A DNA stretch of 64,000 nucleotides, taken from the NCBI RefSeq assembly GCF_000296215.2, contig NZ_CP013949.1, positions 1,171,501 to 1,235,500 on the forward strand, in the 5' to 3' direction. Shown here piece by piece: positions 11,624-20,822 of the stretch. A program made the translations under genes and the position numbers. The stretch is from Bradyrhizobium sp. CCGE-LA001. Lineage in GTDB: Bacteria; Pseudomonadota; Alphaproteobacteria; Rhizobiales; Xanthobacteraceae. Within the stretch, counting starts at the first letter, position 1; every line of letters begins with the position of its first letter. The notes below the pieces were generated by a model that had not been told where the DNA came from, searched no databases, and saw only the letters and a list, made by a program, of their open reading frames with translations.

Positions 11624-14395
11624 TTACAACGTCTTGAGATACTCGATCAGATCGTAGCGCTCGGCGTCGTCCTTGAACGTACGGCCGATCACGCCTGGGC
11701 GTTTCGGCTCGCCCTGCTTGAGTTCGAAGGAGTGGCCGAGCACGCTGTTGCCCTGGATCGGCTTGCCGTCAGGCCCGGTCGCAGAGAACTCCGTCTCACC
11801 CGTCTTGCAGCGCTCATTGGCGGTGACTGCGAACCCGACGGTGTCAGGATCATAGTCGCGGCGGCCCATGCAGAATTTCTGCGGACGCTCGCTCGCCGGC
11901 TTCAGCAGCCAGTACAGCGAAGGCACCGAGCCGTTGTGCAGGTATGGCGCGGTGGCCCAGATGCCGTTCAGTGGCCGCGCGCGATAGCGCGGATCAGGCG
12001 CCGGGTTGAGGCAGTTCTTGCGCGTAAGATTCCAGATCTCCGCCCGTTCGGCCTCCGGGATCTTCTCGTCGTCCATCCATTTGCGGGCGACGAGATCGAC
12101 CACCGTCATGAGGCCGAGCGCATAGACCATCTCGTTGGGGGATTTGCTCGCGGTCGGGATCTCGCATTGCCACCATTTTTGCAGGTCGGCCGTGTTCACT
12201 TTCAGGAAGCCGGGGACATCGACGGTCCTCTTGCTGAGAACGAGCGACTGCTCGGGATCGGTCTTGATCTCGTCGAGCGGGATCGTCACCGCATTCAGCA
12301 CCTTGCTGTCGCCGCTCGGCTCCCAACGCTTCGACGACCAGAAAGCCGGCGTGTCGATCGCCGGCAAATGGCAACCGGAACACATCTCGGTGTAGACGGC
12401 GCGGCCGCGCTCGACCCGATCCGGCTTCAGCCTCCAGGCGTCGCCGAGGATCTGCGAGGGCCATTTCGGCGCACGCAGGCCGCCGAACTTCGGACCGGAA
12501 GGATCGGCTGTCTTGAATGGATCGGGGCCTCGCAGCATGTCTTCGATCCAGCCCAGCGTCCGGAAGTTCACCGAGGAGCGCCACAGCCTGTCCTCGGGAT
12601 AGGCGTCGGACAGGTTGAGCAGGGCCGTGACGCCGAGCGCTTCGCCGGCGTTGCGGATCAGCGGCTGCTCGATCGAGGCGTCATACTGGGCGAACTTGAG
12701 CCACGGCACGGTCCAGATCGCGGGATAGCTGACCGGCGCGTCCTGGGCGTGCAAGTTCTTCTCGAATCCCTTGATGCCGCTCATCGCGAGGTCCTGCGAA
12801 AAGACCTGGTTGCCGATGCGGTTGAGGGCATCGAGGCGGCCGAACCCTTCCTCGGTGTCCTGCTGCTGCTTGCCGTCCCAGGTCGTCTTGCCCTCGATCG
12901 TCTTCTCGTAGATCTTGGCCCAGTCGATCAGGAAGCTGCCGATCGCGCTGAGCTTCTGCTTGAGGACGGCGCGGTCCGCCTCGCTGGCATCGGAGCCGAG
13001 CACGCGATCGGCAAAGCGCTGAAAGCGGAACGGGACGTAGAGCGTGTAGGCGATCGACAGCCCGGTCGCGAGCTCGAGCTTCTTCAGGTCGGTCATCGCC
13101 GCGCCGCCGTCGAAGCGGACGTCGACGCCCTGATAGTGGATCTGGCCGGTATGACAGGCCGCGCAGGTCAGCCCGATCATGTCGTCCTCGCGGCGGCCCG
13201 TCGCGGGATCGACCACGCCGGTCATGCGCGCAAACCCGACCGGCAGGCCGTCGACGTTCTCGGCCGGGGTCCATCGCGTCGACCAGTCCGACACCTGCGT
13301 GGTCTCGTAGACATTGGCGTAGCCGAAGCGGCGCAGCGTCGCGGTGTCGGTCTGGATCGTCTGCGGGCTGGGGATGAAGCCGAAGCGCTCGAGATAGGCG
13401 CTGTCCTTGATCATGCCGGGCTTCGAGAACAGATGAAGCCGCGGCTGCTCCAATGCCACGAACCACTCATAGGGTACCGGGAAGGTCGCGGTACCCTGGC
13501 TGGCATGGTGGAACCAGTGCCGGTCCTTCAGCGACCAGTTCTGCTCGAGCCAGTAAGCCGCCTTCGTTTCGGGGACCGTCGGCAAGGGCGGCGGCAGCAG
13601 GTTCACGAGCACGCCCTTCTGCGGCAGCATGGCGCGGACCTGGTTGGGGAATTCGGCGACCGCCACCAGGGCGACGAGGCCAAGCCCGATCACGAGCGCC
13701 GAGAGCGCGACCGCCCAGCGAAAGCGGAGCTGGCAGGACGACAGCAGCGGCTGCGACACGATCCGCTGGTTGATGCGGTCGGGGAATTGGCGCTGTTCGA
13801 ACAGCGTGCGCACGTCGGCCACGCTGAGATAGCGCTCCTCCCCCGGCTTGCCCTTGCCGATGATCTTCAGGAGGATCGGCCATTCGAACTTCATCAGCAG
13901 CGCGTAGTACCAGCGCGCGGCGCTGCCGGCGCGCTTGATGTTGTCGCGCATGAAGGTCTTGATTTCCGCGGCGTTGAGGCCGGGCTCGCTGCTGCCGGTG
14001 TTCGGGTCGATGTAGGGCCGGCCGAAGCTTGCGAGCCGCGCGATCTCGTCTTCATTGACCTTGCCGTCGACGCCGAGGATGCGCGAGCCGGCGCCGCGCT
14101 TGTCGAGCGGGCCGCCGCGCAGCGCGTCGAGTTGCGCGCCCGACCAGATGCTCTTGAGGATATGCTTGATGCCGTTGGCGATCATCGCAACGCCGCGGAC
14201 CTGGATGCGGGCCGAGACCTTCTTCAGCCCCGTCTCGCCGGTCGCATTCGCGATGGTCTGCGACAGCGCGTTGAGCGGGACGGTTCCGCCGTCGACGAAG
14301 CCTTCGCCGACGAGGCCGCGCAGGAACGGGCAGGGATTGTTCGGCGAGACCGGGATCGAGGGATCGAGGGGCGGCTTCGAAGCGGGATGATGCAT
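11624..14395 (-). CDS. Membrane-anchored di-heme c-type cytochrome with cytosolic N-terminal domain
   Basis: A 923-residue protein. Residues 1-225 are predicted cytosolic and contain an EF-hand-like loop (VDGKVNEDEIA, about 109-119). A single membrane helix spans about 226-248, preceded by basic residues (LRFR), so the C-terminal ~670 residues should be periplasmic. That part holds two c-heme sites, CAACH (411-415) and CSGCH (672-676). It resembles the di-heme peroxidase/RoxA-like superfamily, but I cannot name a substrate. The gene stands alone between an unrelated hydrolase and a cyclase. The long open frame on the opposite strand is a shadow. Confidence 0.8.
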   Translation of the reverse strand: MHHPASKPPLDPSIPVSPNNPCPFLRGLVGEGFVDGGTVPLNALSQTIANATGETGLKKVSARIQVRGVAMIANGIKHILKSIWSGAQLDALRGGPLDKRGAGSRILGVDGKVNEDEIARLASFGRPYIDPNTGSSEPGLNAAEIKTFMRDNIKRAGSAARWYYALLMKFEWPILLKIIGKGKPGEERYLSVADVRTLFEQRQFPDRINQRIVSQPLLSSCQLRFRWAVALSALVIGLGLVALVAVAEFPNQVRAMLPQKGVLVNLLPPPLPTVPETKAAYWLEQNWSLKDRHWFHHASQGTATFPVPYEWFVALEQPRLHLFSKPGMIKDSAYLERFGFIPSPQTIQTDTATLRRFGYANVYETTQVSDWSTRWTPAENVDGLPVGFARMTGVVDPATGRREDDMIGLTCAACHTGQIHYQGVDVRFDGGAAMTDLKKLELATGLSIAYTLYVPFRFQRFADRVLGSDASEADRAVLKQKLSAIGSFLIDWAKIYEKTIEGKTTWDGKQQQDTEEGFGRLDALNRIGNQVFSQDLAMSGIKGFEKNLHAQDAPVSYPAIWTVPWLKFAQYDASIEQPLIRNAGEALGVTALLNLSDAYPEDRLWRSSVNFRTLGWIEDMLRGPDPFKTADPSGPKFGGLRAPKWPSQILGDAWRLKPDRVERGRAVYTEMCSGCHLPAIDTPAFWSSKRWEPSGDSKVLNAVTIPLDEIKTDPEQSLVLSKRTVDVPGFLKVNTADLQKWWQCEIPTASKSPNEMVYALGLMTVVDLVARKWMDDEKIPEAERAEIWNLTRKNCLNPAPDPRYRARPLNGIWATAPYLHNGSVPSLYWLLKPASERPQKFCMGRRDYDPDTVGFAVTANERCKTGETEFSATGPDGKPIQGNSVLGHSFELKQGEPKRPGVIGRTFKDDAERYDLIEYLKTL

Positions 14396-14578
14396 GGCCC
14401 AAATCCTGAAAGCAGCGAATCGTGAAAATGAAGCGCGCTGTTAGAGCGCGGAAAGTCCTAACAAACCGACAGCACGATATACTACTTGGGCGTGTGACGA
14501 AGTGTGGCGCATTTCACTGTCGAGTCAAGAAGAGCAGCGTAAACGCGGCAGGAGCGCAACGGAGCGGTGGCCTGTCGT

Positions 14579-16375
14579 TCAGGACTCGGCGGCGCGTTTG
14601 ACGTCGCTCTGCACTAGGCTCAGCTTGCCCAGGGGGACGCCGGCTTTCAGCAGCCCCTCGCGGTAATGGGCGATGTCCTCGGGCCGTTTCCAGTGGAAAT
14701 TGCGCAAATGCCTGTCGACGTTCAGGGTTGGATAGTTTGCCATCAGCACGCCGACGGCCTCGCTGGCCTCGTCGTTCCGTCCCATCTGGGCCAAGGCCGC
14801 TGCGCGGATCGCCAGCGCCTGCATGTGGTTCGGGTTGATGTAGAGCTGTTCGCGGGCCCATGACAGGGTCGCGTCATATTGGCGCAACAGGTAGTGACTG
14901 AAGGCGTTCAGCGCAGCCCATTGGTAGCGTGGATCGCTATTGTCGCGCTGCGATGCCATCGAGAACAGTTCGATCGCCTCGCGGTGCTCGCCGATGATGA
15001 AATGGCAGATGCCGAGCACGCCGCGCGCGCCGTTGTCGTAAGGATTGAGCGCGACCGCGCGCTTGGCGGCGTCCATCGCGGCCTCGTAATGCCCTTCCAT
15101 ACCGTGAACCCAGGACAGGATCGAGAACGCGAAGGAGGAGCGCGGGTCGAGCCGGACGCTGGTCTCGGCGAGGTTCATCGCCTCCGCCCACATCTCCCGC
15201 GTGCCCTTGACCCAGCCGAACTGGATGCTCTGGATCTGGATCGTGCCGAGATAGGCATGCGCGATCGACAGTTTGGGATCGAGCCGGATGGCCTCGCGGA
15301 ACAGCTCGACGGCGGTGGCCAAATCCTCCTTGGTCTGCCGGTAGTAATGCGACAGTCCCTTGAGGAAGCGGTCCCAGGCGCTGACGTCGGTCGAGAGTCG
15401 TGCCGGCGCCGAAGCCTCGGCCCGGACGATCTCGGTGGCGATGGCGGCGGACAAATTCGTCGTGATCTCGTCCTGCATCGCGAACAGGTCGCCGATGTCG
15501 CGGTCGTAGCGGCCGGTCCAGAGCTGTTCACCGGTCTCCGGCGCGATCAGCTCGGCGGTGACGCGGATCTTGGCGCCGGCGCGCCGCACCGAACCCTGGA
15601 TCAGATAGCTGGCGTCGATCTCGCGCGCGATCAGCCGGGTGCTGGTGTTCTTGCCCTTGAACGCGAAGGTCGAGTTGCGGCTCAGCACGCGGTAGAAGGA
15701 TTGCAGCGATAGCGCGTGGATCAAATCCTCGGTCAAACCATCGGAAAAATATTCGTCCTGGGCATCGCTGAGATTGGCGAAGGGCAGCACGCCGACGATC
15801 GCGGTGCGGTACTGCTGCGAGAGCGCGGACGCCTCCCTCGTTCCGGGGGCGAGCGCCGGGGCGCCCTCGGGCGTCCAGGTCCAGACCCCGACCGTATCCT
15901 TGATGTTCTTGAAGCGGTGATTGCCGGCATCGGTCAGCGGCACGGTGAGATGCTTGCTGGCCTCGCGATGAGCCTTGGCCGAGATGGCAAAGCCGCCGGG
16001 GCTCGCCACCGATTCCAGGCGGACGGCAATGTTGACATCGTCACCGAAGACTTCGTCCTCGTCTGCGATGACGTCGCCCATGTGGATGCCGAGCCGGAAT
16101 TGCATGGCGCGGTCGGCCGGCAGATGCCGGTTGCGCTCCGCCATCAGCGTCTGCATCGCAATCGCAGCTTCGGTGGCGCCGACGATCGAGGCGAACTCCA
16201 GCAGGAAGCCGTCGCCGGTGTTCTTCACGACGCGGCCGCCGTGATTGAGGATGATGGGGTGGATCGCGGCGCGATGCGCCTTGAAGGCGGCATGGGTGCC
16301 GGCCTCGTCGCTGCCCATCATGCGCGAATAGCCGGCGACATCGGCGCAGACAATGGCGGCCAGACGTCTTTCCAT
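14579..16375 (-). CDS. Class III adenylate/guanylate cyclase with TolB-like and TPR regions
   Basis: A 598-residue putative nucleotide cyclase (ATP to cAMP). The catalytic domain is N-terminal (1-170): LAAIVCADVAGYSRMM carries the first metal Asp (D12) and KNTGDGFLLEF the second (D55). Residues ~190-320 form the TolB-like segment (IVGVLPFANLSDAQ, DGLTEDLIHAL) often fused to these cyclases, followed by TPR helices to about 580. This layout is widespread and multi-copy in Bradyrhizobium. No membrane segment is seen, so it is probably cytosolic; the signal it senses is unknown. It is divergent from the LysE gene at 16588. Confidence 0.92.
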   Translation of the reverse strand: MERRLAAIVCADVAGYSRMMGSDEAGTHAAFKAHRAAIHPIILNHGGRVVKNTGDGFLLEFASIVGATEAAIAMQTLMAERNRHLPADRAMQFRLGIHMGDVIADEDEVFGDDVNIAVRLESVASPGGFAISAKAHREASKHLTVPLTDAGNHRFKNIKDTVGVWTWTPEGAPALAPGTREASALSQQYRTAIVGVLPFANLSDAQDEYFSDGLTEDLIHALSLQSFYRVLSRNSTFAFKGKNTSTRLIAREIDASYLIQGSVRRAGAKIRVTAELIAPETGEQLWTGRYDRDIGDLFAMQDEITTNLSAAIATEIVRAEASAPARLSTDVSAWDRFLKGLSHYYRQTKEDLATAVELFREAIRLDPKLSIAHAYLGTIQIQSIQFGWVKGTREMWAEAMNLAETSVRLDPRSSFAFSILSWVHGMEGHYEAAMDAAKRAVALNPYDNGARGVLGICHFIIGEHREAIELFSMASQRDNSDPRYQWAALNAFSHYLLRQYDATLSWAREQLYINPNHMQALAIRAAALAQMGRNDEASEAVGVLMANYPTLNVDRHLRNFHWKRPEDIAHYREGLLKAGVPLGKLSLVQSDVKRAAES

Positions 16376-16587
16376 ATCCTAAGCGCTCCAACGGATGGCG
16401 GACCGGCCACGGCGTGGCAGTCGCCCTGAATCCCGCATTTCAAGAACCGTGCCTTTATAAAGCAGATAGCGCCGCGCGAAAGTGTGATCCGCATTGCAAA
16501 TTCGAGGTAAATCCCACGCAATTGCGGCAGTGGACGGGGACAGGCGAACCGAATATGCCGGCCTGAAGGCCGATCGGGAGACTTCGC

Positions 16588-17220
16588 ATGCTGGGCATTC
16601 ACGAAATCTGGCTCTTCATCCTGTCAGGTGTGCTGCTCAACATCACGCCGGGCCCGGACTCGGTTTACGTGATCGGCCGCAGCATGCAGATGGGCTGGCG
16701 GGGCGGCGCCGCCGCGGCGCTGGGTATCAGTTGCGGCTGCTTTTTCCACGTCGCGGCCGCGGCGATCGGCCTTTCGGCGCTGCTGATGGCCTCATCGACG
16801 GCGTTTTCGATCCTGAAGCTGGTCGGCGCGGCCTATCTCGTCGTGACGGGACTTCAGATGCTGTGGTCACGTCCGGCGCTGGCCACGGCCATCGACGAGC
16901 CGGTGCGGAGCTCGCTGCGGCGGGTGTTCCTTCAGGGCGTCTTCACCAATGCGCTCAATCCCAAGGTCGCGCTGTTCTTCCTGGCCTTCCTGCCGCAATT
17001 CGTCGCAGCCGACTCCGCGCACAAGCCGCTCGCCTTCCTGACGCTCGGCCTGATCTTCATCTTTACGGGAACGCTGTGGTGCCTGGTGCTGGCGGCGTTT
17101 GCGGCCAGGGCCGCCCATCGCCTGCGGCGATCCGAGGGTGCGATCGCCTGGGTCAACCGTGCCCTCGGCGGGCTCTTCATCTATCTCGGCATCCGCGTCG
17201 CCATGCTGGAGACGCGGTAA
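16588..17220 (+). CDS. LysE/RhtB-family amino-acid exporter
   Basis: A 210-residue inner-membrane protein with about six hydrophobic helices. The N-terminus has the family signature NITPGPDSVYVIGRS (near 20-34), and a second marker, FTNALNPKVALFFLAFLPQF, lies near residue 120. Members export amino acids or analogues (homoserine, threonine, lysine); the substrate here is unknown. The start ATG at 16588 follows a GGGAG ribosome-binding site. A TauE/SafE exporter converges on it only 5 bp away. Confidence 0.92.
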   Translation: MLGIHEIWLFILSGVLLNITPGPDSVYVIGRSMQMGWRGGAAAALGISCGCFFHVAAAAIGLSALLMASSTAFSILKLVGAAYLVVTGLQMLWSRPALATAIDEPVRSSLRRVFLQGVFTNALNPKVALFFLAFLPQFVAADSAHKPLAFLTLGLIFIFTGTLWCLVLAAFAARAAHRLRRSEGAIAWVNRALGGLFIYLGIRVAMLETR

Positions 17221-17225
17221 CTCTC

Positions 17226-17978
17226 TCAGGTGAGCTCCTTCGCCAGCGCGCTGCCGGCCAGATACAGACCGAGCAAGATCATCGCGATCAGGAACCAGCG
17301 ACGAAACGCTTCCGCCGGCATCCGCGCCCGCACCGATTGGCCGATGAACATGCCGGCAAAGGCCATGGCGAGGCCCACGGCGCCCGGGATGGCATTGGCA
17401 GGCGTGAGCAGTCCGACTGCGGTCAGGTTGAAGGCGAGCGCCAGCGTTGCCGTCGTGAAGAACACGCCCAGCGCCTGCACCAGCTCGTCCTTTTCCATGC
17501 CGATCGCCTGCATGAACGGCATCGAGGGGATCACCTGCACCCCCGTCGAGGCCGAGATCGCGCCGGTGACGATACCGACGAGGCCACCGACCCATTTCTC
17601 GTTCTTGGGCGAGACTTGGAACTGGAATTTGTTCAGGCCGATCACGGCGTAGATGACGAGCAGGGCACCGAGCACGATCGTGCCGTAGCGCGCATGCGGG
17701 CCGGTCAGCGCGCCGGCATTGAGCCAGCAGCCGATCACGGTGCCGATCATCAGCGGCCACAGCCGCCTCAGGATGTCGCGCAAATGGGGGCCGACGAAGG
17801 TCTGCCAGATGTTGGTGATGATGGCGGGCACGATAACGATGGCGATGGCCCGGCTGGGGGTCATGCTCACCGCGAGCAGGCCCATGGATACCGTCGGCAG
17901 GCCGAGCCCGACCACGCCCTTGACGAATCCGGCAAGCAGGAAGACGGCGGCGATGAGGATGAGCAGCGGGTCGATCAT
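17226..17978 (-). CDS. TauE/SafE-family anion exporter (DUF81)
   Basis: A 250-residue inner-membrane protein with seven to eight hydrophobic segments and the family's repeated motifs: GFVKGVVGLGLPTVSMGLL near residue 17 and GLVGIVTGAISASTGVQVIP near 130. Members move sulfite, sulfoacetate or other organosulfur anions. The start at 17978 (MIDPLLILIAAV) puts the first helix at the N-terminus. The longer frame to 18011 is less likely. Its divergent LysR neighbour (18125) probably controls it. Confidence 0.9.
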   Translation of the reverse strand: MIDPLLILIAAVFLLAGFVKGVVGLGLPTVSMGLLAVSMTPSRAIAIVIVPAIITNIWQTFVGPHLRDILRRLWPLMIGTVIGCWLNAGALTGPHARYGTIVLGALLVIYAVIGLNKFQFQVSPKNEKWVGGLVGIVTGAISASTGVQVIPSMPFMQAIGMEKDELVQALGVFFTTATLALAFNLTAVGLLTPANAIPGAVGLAMAFAGMFIGQSVRARMPAEAFRRWFLIAMILLGLYLAGSALAKELT

Positions 17979-18124
17979 CCCTGCACATTGACCGAAGCCG
18001 CGCGCCGGCACAATCTGGAGGTTACGGAGAGTGCCTTCGTTGTAGCCGAAGGCTGAAGGCGTGATCCGGAAGAGTGCGCAGCTTTCCCGACGAGATCATG
18101 CTCCAACAACAAGAGCAGGACCCC

Positions 18125-19015
18125 ATGCGCTTCGACCTCGTCGACCTTCAGCTCTTCATCGCGGTTGCCGACCAGCGCAGCATCACCCGCGGTGCGGAGC
18201 GCTCGCACCTGGCGCTGGCCTCCGCCAGCGCGCGCATCAAGGGTCTCGAGGACGCGCTCGGCGTTGCATTGCTCAAGCGCGGGCGCCGCGGCGTGGAGTT
18301 GACCGCGGCCGGCGAGAGCCTGCTCGACCATGCGCGGCTGGTCATTCACCAGGTCGACGCCATGCGCGGCGATCTCGCCGGCTTTGCCTCTGGCGTCCGC
18401 GCCAGCGTGCATTTCCTCGCCAACACGTCGGGCCTGTCGGAGCATCTGCCGAAAGCGCTCGCCGGCTTCCTGCGCGAGCATCGCGACGTCGCGATCGATA
18501 TCGAAGAGCGCGAGAGCACCGACATCGCTGCGGCGATCACGGCAGGTGCCGCGGATCTCGGTTTCGCCGCCGAGCACGCATTGCCCGAGCATATCGAGCG
18601 TTTCGTCTTCAGCGAGGACCGCCTGACGCTGGTGACGTCGAAACGTAATCCCTTCGCCGGCCGCCGCCAGATCGACTTTCAGGAGGCGGGAGCGTGTGAC
18701 TTCGTCGGCCTGACCAGCGCCACCGCTCTCCAGATGCACATCGCCAAACATGCGGCGCGTCTCGGCATGCGTCCGCATTTCCGCGCACGGCTGCGCGACT
18801 TCGACGCGATCTGCCAGATGGTCGCCGCCGATGTCGGCGTGGCGCTCGTGCCTGAAGCCGCCGCCCGCCGCTGTGCCAGGACCATGCCGCTCGCCACGGT
18901 CCGCCTGCGCGATGCCTTCGCCAACCGGAGGCTCGTGATCTGCGCGCGCAGCTTCAAGGCGCTGCCGAAGCCGGCCAAGATGCTGGTGGAGCATCTTCGG
19001 GCCGCGGCGGCGTAA
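18125..19015 (+). CDS. LysR-family transcriptional regulator
   Basis: A 296-residue regulator. The N-terminal winged helix-turn-helix starts MRFDLVDLQLFIAVADQRS, the recognition region is AERSHLALASASARIKGLE, and the wing is LFKRGRRGVELT-like (LLKRGRRGVELT). The C-terminal ~200 residues form the periplasmic-binding-like co-inducer domain. The ATG at 18125 has AGGA upstream; an in-frame ATG at 18074 would add 17 residues. The 146-bp divergent gap to the TauE/SafE exporter is the usual LysR arrangement, so control of that exporter is likely but not shown. Confidence 0.93.
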   Translation: MRFDLVDLQLFIAVADQRSITRGAERSHLALASASARIKGLEDALGVALLKRGRRGVELTAAGESLLDHARLVIHQVDAMRGDLAGFASGVRASVHFLANTSGLSEHLPKALAGFLREHRDVAIDIEERESTDIAAAITAGAADLGFAAEHALPEHIERFVFSEDRLTLVTSKRNPFAGRRQIDFQEAGACDFVGLTSATALQMHIAKHAARLGMRPHFRARLRDFDAICQMVAADVGVALVPEAAARRCARTMPLATVRLRDAFANRRLVICARSFKALPKPAKMLVEHLRAAAA

Positions 19016-19166
19016 GCCGCAGCTCGAGAAGGGTTGCGTTGCGAAGAGCAGGTGCCCTCGCGATCCCGTGCGGCGTTCGCGTGCATGCACCGCTGCGGCG
19101 ATTGGCCCGGGAACGGTCGCGGCCGTATCTCATTCCTCTCACGACGAGACGTACCAGGAGCAAACC

Positions 19167-19340
19167 ATGTCCAAGATGCCTCCCGTACCTGAAGAACAGC
19201 GCAGCCATAAAGGCCCCGGTTCCGACCCAGCGATTGAAGCGGAGGAGAAAGTGCCCGGCCGTGAGAATTTCGACACCCAGGGTCGTCACGGCAACATCAA
19301 GCAAAACACCACCAATCAAGGTTATCAGCAGGATCGATGA
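19167..19340 (+). CDS. Small hydrophilic hypothetical protein (57 aa)
   Basis: A 57-residue very polar protein (MSKMPPVPEEQRSHKGPGSD...) rich in Pro, Glu, Gln, Asn and Gly, with no hydrophobic segment. It is probably cytosolic and may be disordered. A clear CAGGAG ribosome-binding site ends six bases before the ATG at 19167; the upstream in-frame start at 19068 has none. The stop codon overlaps the start of the next gene (ATGA at 19337-19340), so the two are translationally coupled. Similar short stress-type proteins occur widely in Bradyrhizobium, but no function is known. Confidence 0.75.
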   Translation: MSKMPPVPEEQRSHKGPGSDPAIEAEEKVPGRENFDTQGRHGNIKQNTTNQGYQQDR

Positions 19341-19747
19341 TGTCCGCCAAGAACAACGCAGGAAATTCGATGCGTGTCACGGCCCTCGTATTGGCCGCCG
19401 TGCTGGCGGGCGCTTCCGTCGGCCCAGCATCAGGGCAGGGCGGCGGCGGCGGTGGAGGAGGTTCGGGCGGTGGAGCGGGAGCGGGCAGCGGCGGCGCCAC
19501 GTCCGGTACCGCGACCACTCCCGGAACCAACGCGGCCGGAACGGCTCAATCCGGCGGTGGCGCCGGTCCGCGGGGATCGACGACCGTCGGGCGGCCCGGC
19601 AATCCCGCGGGTGGCACCAATATCGGTCGGATCGATGGGACGGTCACGCCCGGTCCCTCGCTGCAGGGCGATGACCAGATCCGCTCGGAGAGCTCGGCGA
19701 ACTCAGAGGCCGATCGCAAGATCAAGAGCATTTGCAAGGGCTGCTAG
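19337..19747 (+). CDS. Secreted glycine-rich hypothetical protein
   Basis: A 136-residue protein. After a short polar start (MMSAKNNAGNS) comes a signal peptide (about 12-34: MRVTALVLAAVLAGAS), then a glycine/serine-rich low-complexity stretch (35-75) with no predicted fold. A more ordered C-terminal part ends in KSICKGC, whose two cysteines could form a disulfide. Translation is coupled to the 57-residue protein by a 4-base overlap. An internal ATG (MRVTAL) would place the signal peptide exactly at the N-terminus. Function unknown; probably periplasmic or surface. Confidence 0.65.
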   Translation: MMSAKNNAGNSMRVTALVLAAVLAGASVGPASGQGGGGGGGGSGGGAGAGSGGATSGTATTPGTNAAGTAQSGGGAGPRGSTTVGRPGNPAGGTNIGRIDGTVTPGPSLQGDDQIRSESSANSEADRKIKSICKGC

Positions 19748-19748
19748 A

Positions 19749-19970
19749 TCATTGCCCGGACGCCGGCCCGTCCGGGGCCCAGTCGAGGTCCGCGTCGTCG
19801 TGCGGTTCGGGATCGGCAGGGCAAGGCTTGATCTTCAATTCGTTCTCGAGCACGGGCCGGCCGTCACCGTGCTCGACCAGCCCGGCCCGGTCTGCCTTCT
19901 CCAGCGCTTCCTCCGCCGTCGAAAACGTCCGGCTCACCTTCTCTCCATCCTTGAACAAGGCGTAGGCCAT
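19749..19970 (-). CDS. Small conserved hypothetical protein (73 aa)
   Basis: A 73-residue acidic protein starting MAYALFKDGEKVSRTFSTAEE, with a beta-beta-alpha look (YALFKDGEKVSRTFSTAEEALEKADRAGL) and a polar tail containing one Cys (IKPCPADPEP). It is recognisable as a small hypothetical protein repeated in Bradyrhizobium genomes; function unknown. It converges with the glycine-rich gene, leaving a single base between the stop codons. Confidence 0.65.
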   Translation of the reverse strand: MAYALFKDGEKVSRTFSTAEEALEKADRAGLVEHGDGRPVLENELKIKPCPADPEPHDDADLDWAPDGPASGQ

Positions 19971-20312
19971 GGCGCCTCCCTCTTACGCCATTTCTCTCAT
20001 GGCTCTGGCGTCTGCAACGTAGGTCGATAATCCCGGTCCGCCCGAAGCGAGCAGAAACGATCTTCTCAGCATATTCGCATCCTAACGTGCGGTCGTCAGA
20101 CGCACCGTCGTGTCGAACGTTCCTACTTCCTCAAGAAGATCGACATCGATCAGGTCCTTGTATCAACCAAGGTGTTGGCCGCTTAACGCATGTTAGTGTG
20201 CAACTGCTTCGATGTGCAGGCTTCGCGGCAGAGGCCGATCGACGTAGGAACGGCTACGGGAGAGATGGCTTGTTCTCGCGGCAAAAGTGCCTGTACGTGT
20301 ACGAGCCCATCC
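19971..20312. other. Gene-free region upstream of the DUF2243 gene
   Basis: 342 bp between divergent genes. It should carry the promoter of the 20313 operon. An in-frame extension of the DUF2243 gene back to 20190 and an overlapping 81-codon frame have no supporting ribosome-binding site and unlikely composition. No palindromic operator was found by eye. Confidence 0.4.
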
Positions 20313-20822
20313 ATGAAAGAATTCAGAACTGAATCCTTCCCGATGTCCGCGGGCATTCTTCTCGGGCTTGGCCTCGGCGCGTTCTTCGACGGCATCGTGT
20401 TTCACCAGCTGTTGCAATGGCATCATATGTTAAGCGGCTGGTACCCGCTCAACTCCATCGACAACATCAGGCTCAACACGACTTGGGACGGCATTTTCCA
20501 CAGCGCCGCCTACGTCCTCGTGCTCGCCGGCCTTTACAAGCTTTGGCAGCAGGCGCGCGGGAGCGGACTGCGCTGGTCTCGTCGGCGGTGTGTCGGAACG
20601 ATCCTGCTCGGATGGGGAATCTTCAACCTGGTCGAGGGGGTCATCGATCACGAGATCCTCGGGCTGCACCGGGTCAACGAGACGGTGCCGGATACTCAGC
20701 GCATCTTCTGGGATATCGGCTTCCTGTTGTGGGGAGCTGCGATGATCGTCGTGGGCGCCGCCATGGCACGCGCTGGCGCGCAGGAGAACGACCATGCGGA
20801 AGGCAGCTTACAGGCTCGTTAA
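20313..20822 (+). CDS. DUF2243 integral membrane protein
   Basis: A 169-residue inner-membrane protein with four hydrophobic helices (about 12-35, 60-80, 97-120, 136-158). It carries the DUF2243 markers GAFFDGIVFHQLLQWHHML near the first helix, WDGIFHSAAYV in the second and EGVIDHEILGLHRVNE after the third. Several conserved His residues (FHQ, HH, FHS, DHE, LHR) suggest metal or heme binding. The biochemical role is unknown. The start at 20313 is chosen; MSAGILLG at 20343 is possible. It is the first gene of a run in which the next two open frames overlap or abut it. Confidence 0.85.
   Translation: MKEFRTESFPMSAGILLGLGLGAFFDGIVFHQLLQWHHMLSGWYPLNSIDNIRLNTTWDGIFHSAAYVLVLAGLYKLWQQARGSGLRWSRRRCVGTILLGWGIFNLVEGVIDHEILGLHRVNETVPDTQRIFWDIGFLLWGAAMIVVGAAMARAGAQENDHAEGSLQAR

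Noticed and set aside
11492..14425. A 977-codon open frame opposite the di-heme cytochrome gene
   Set aside because: Same reason: antisense shadow of a gene with intact heme motifs and signal-like membrane helix.
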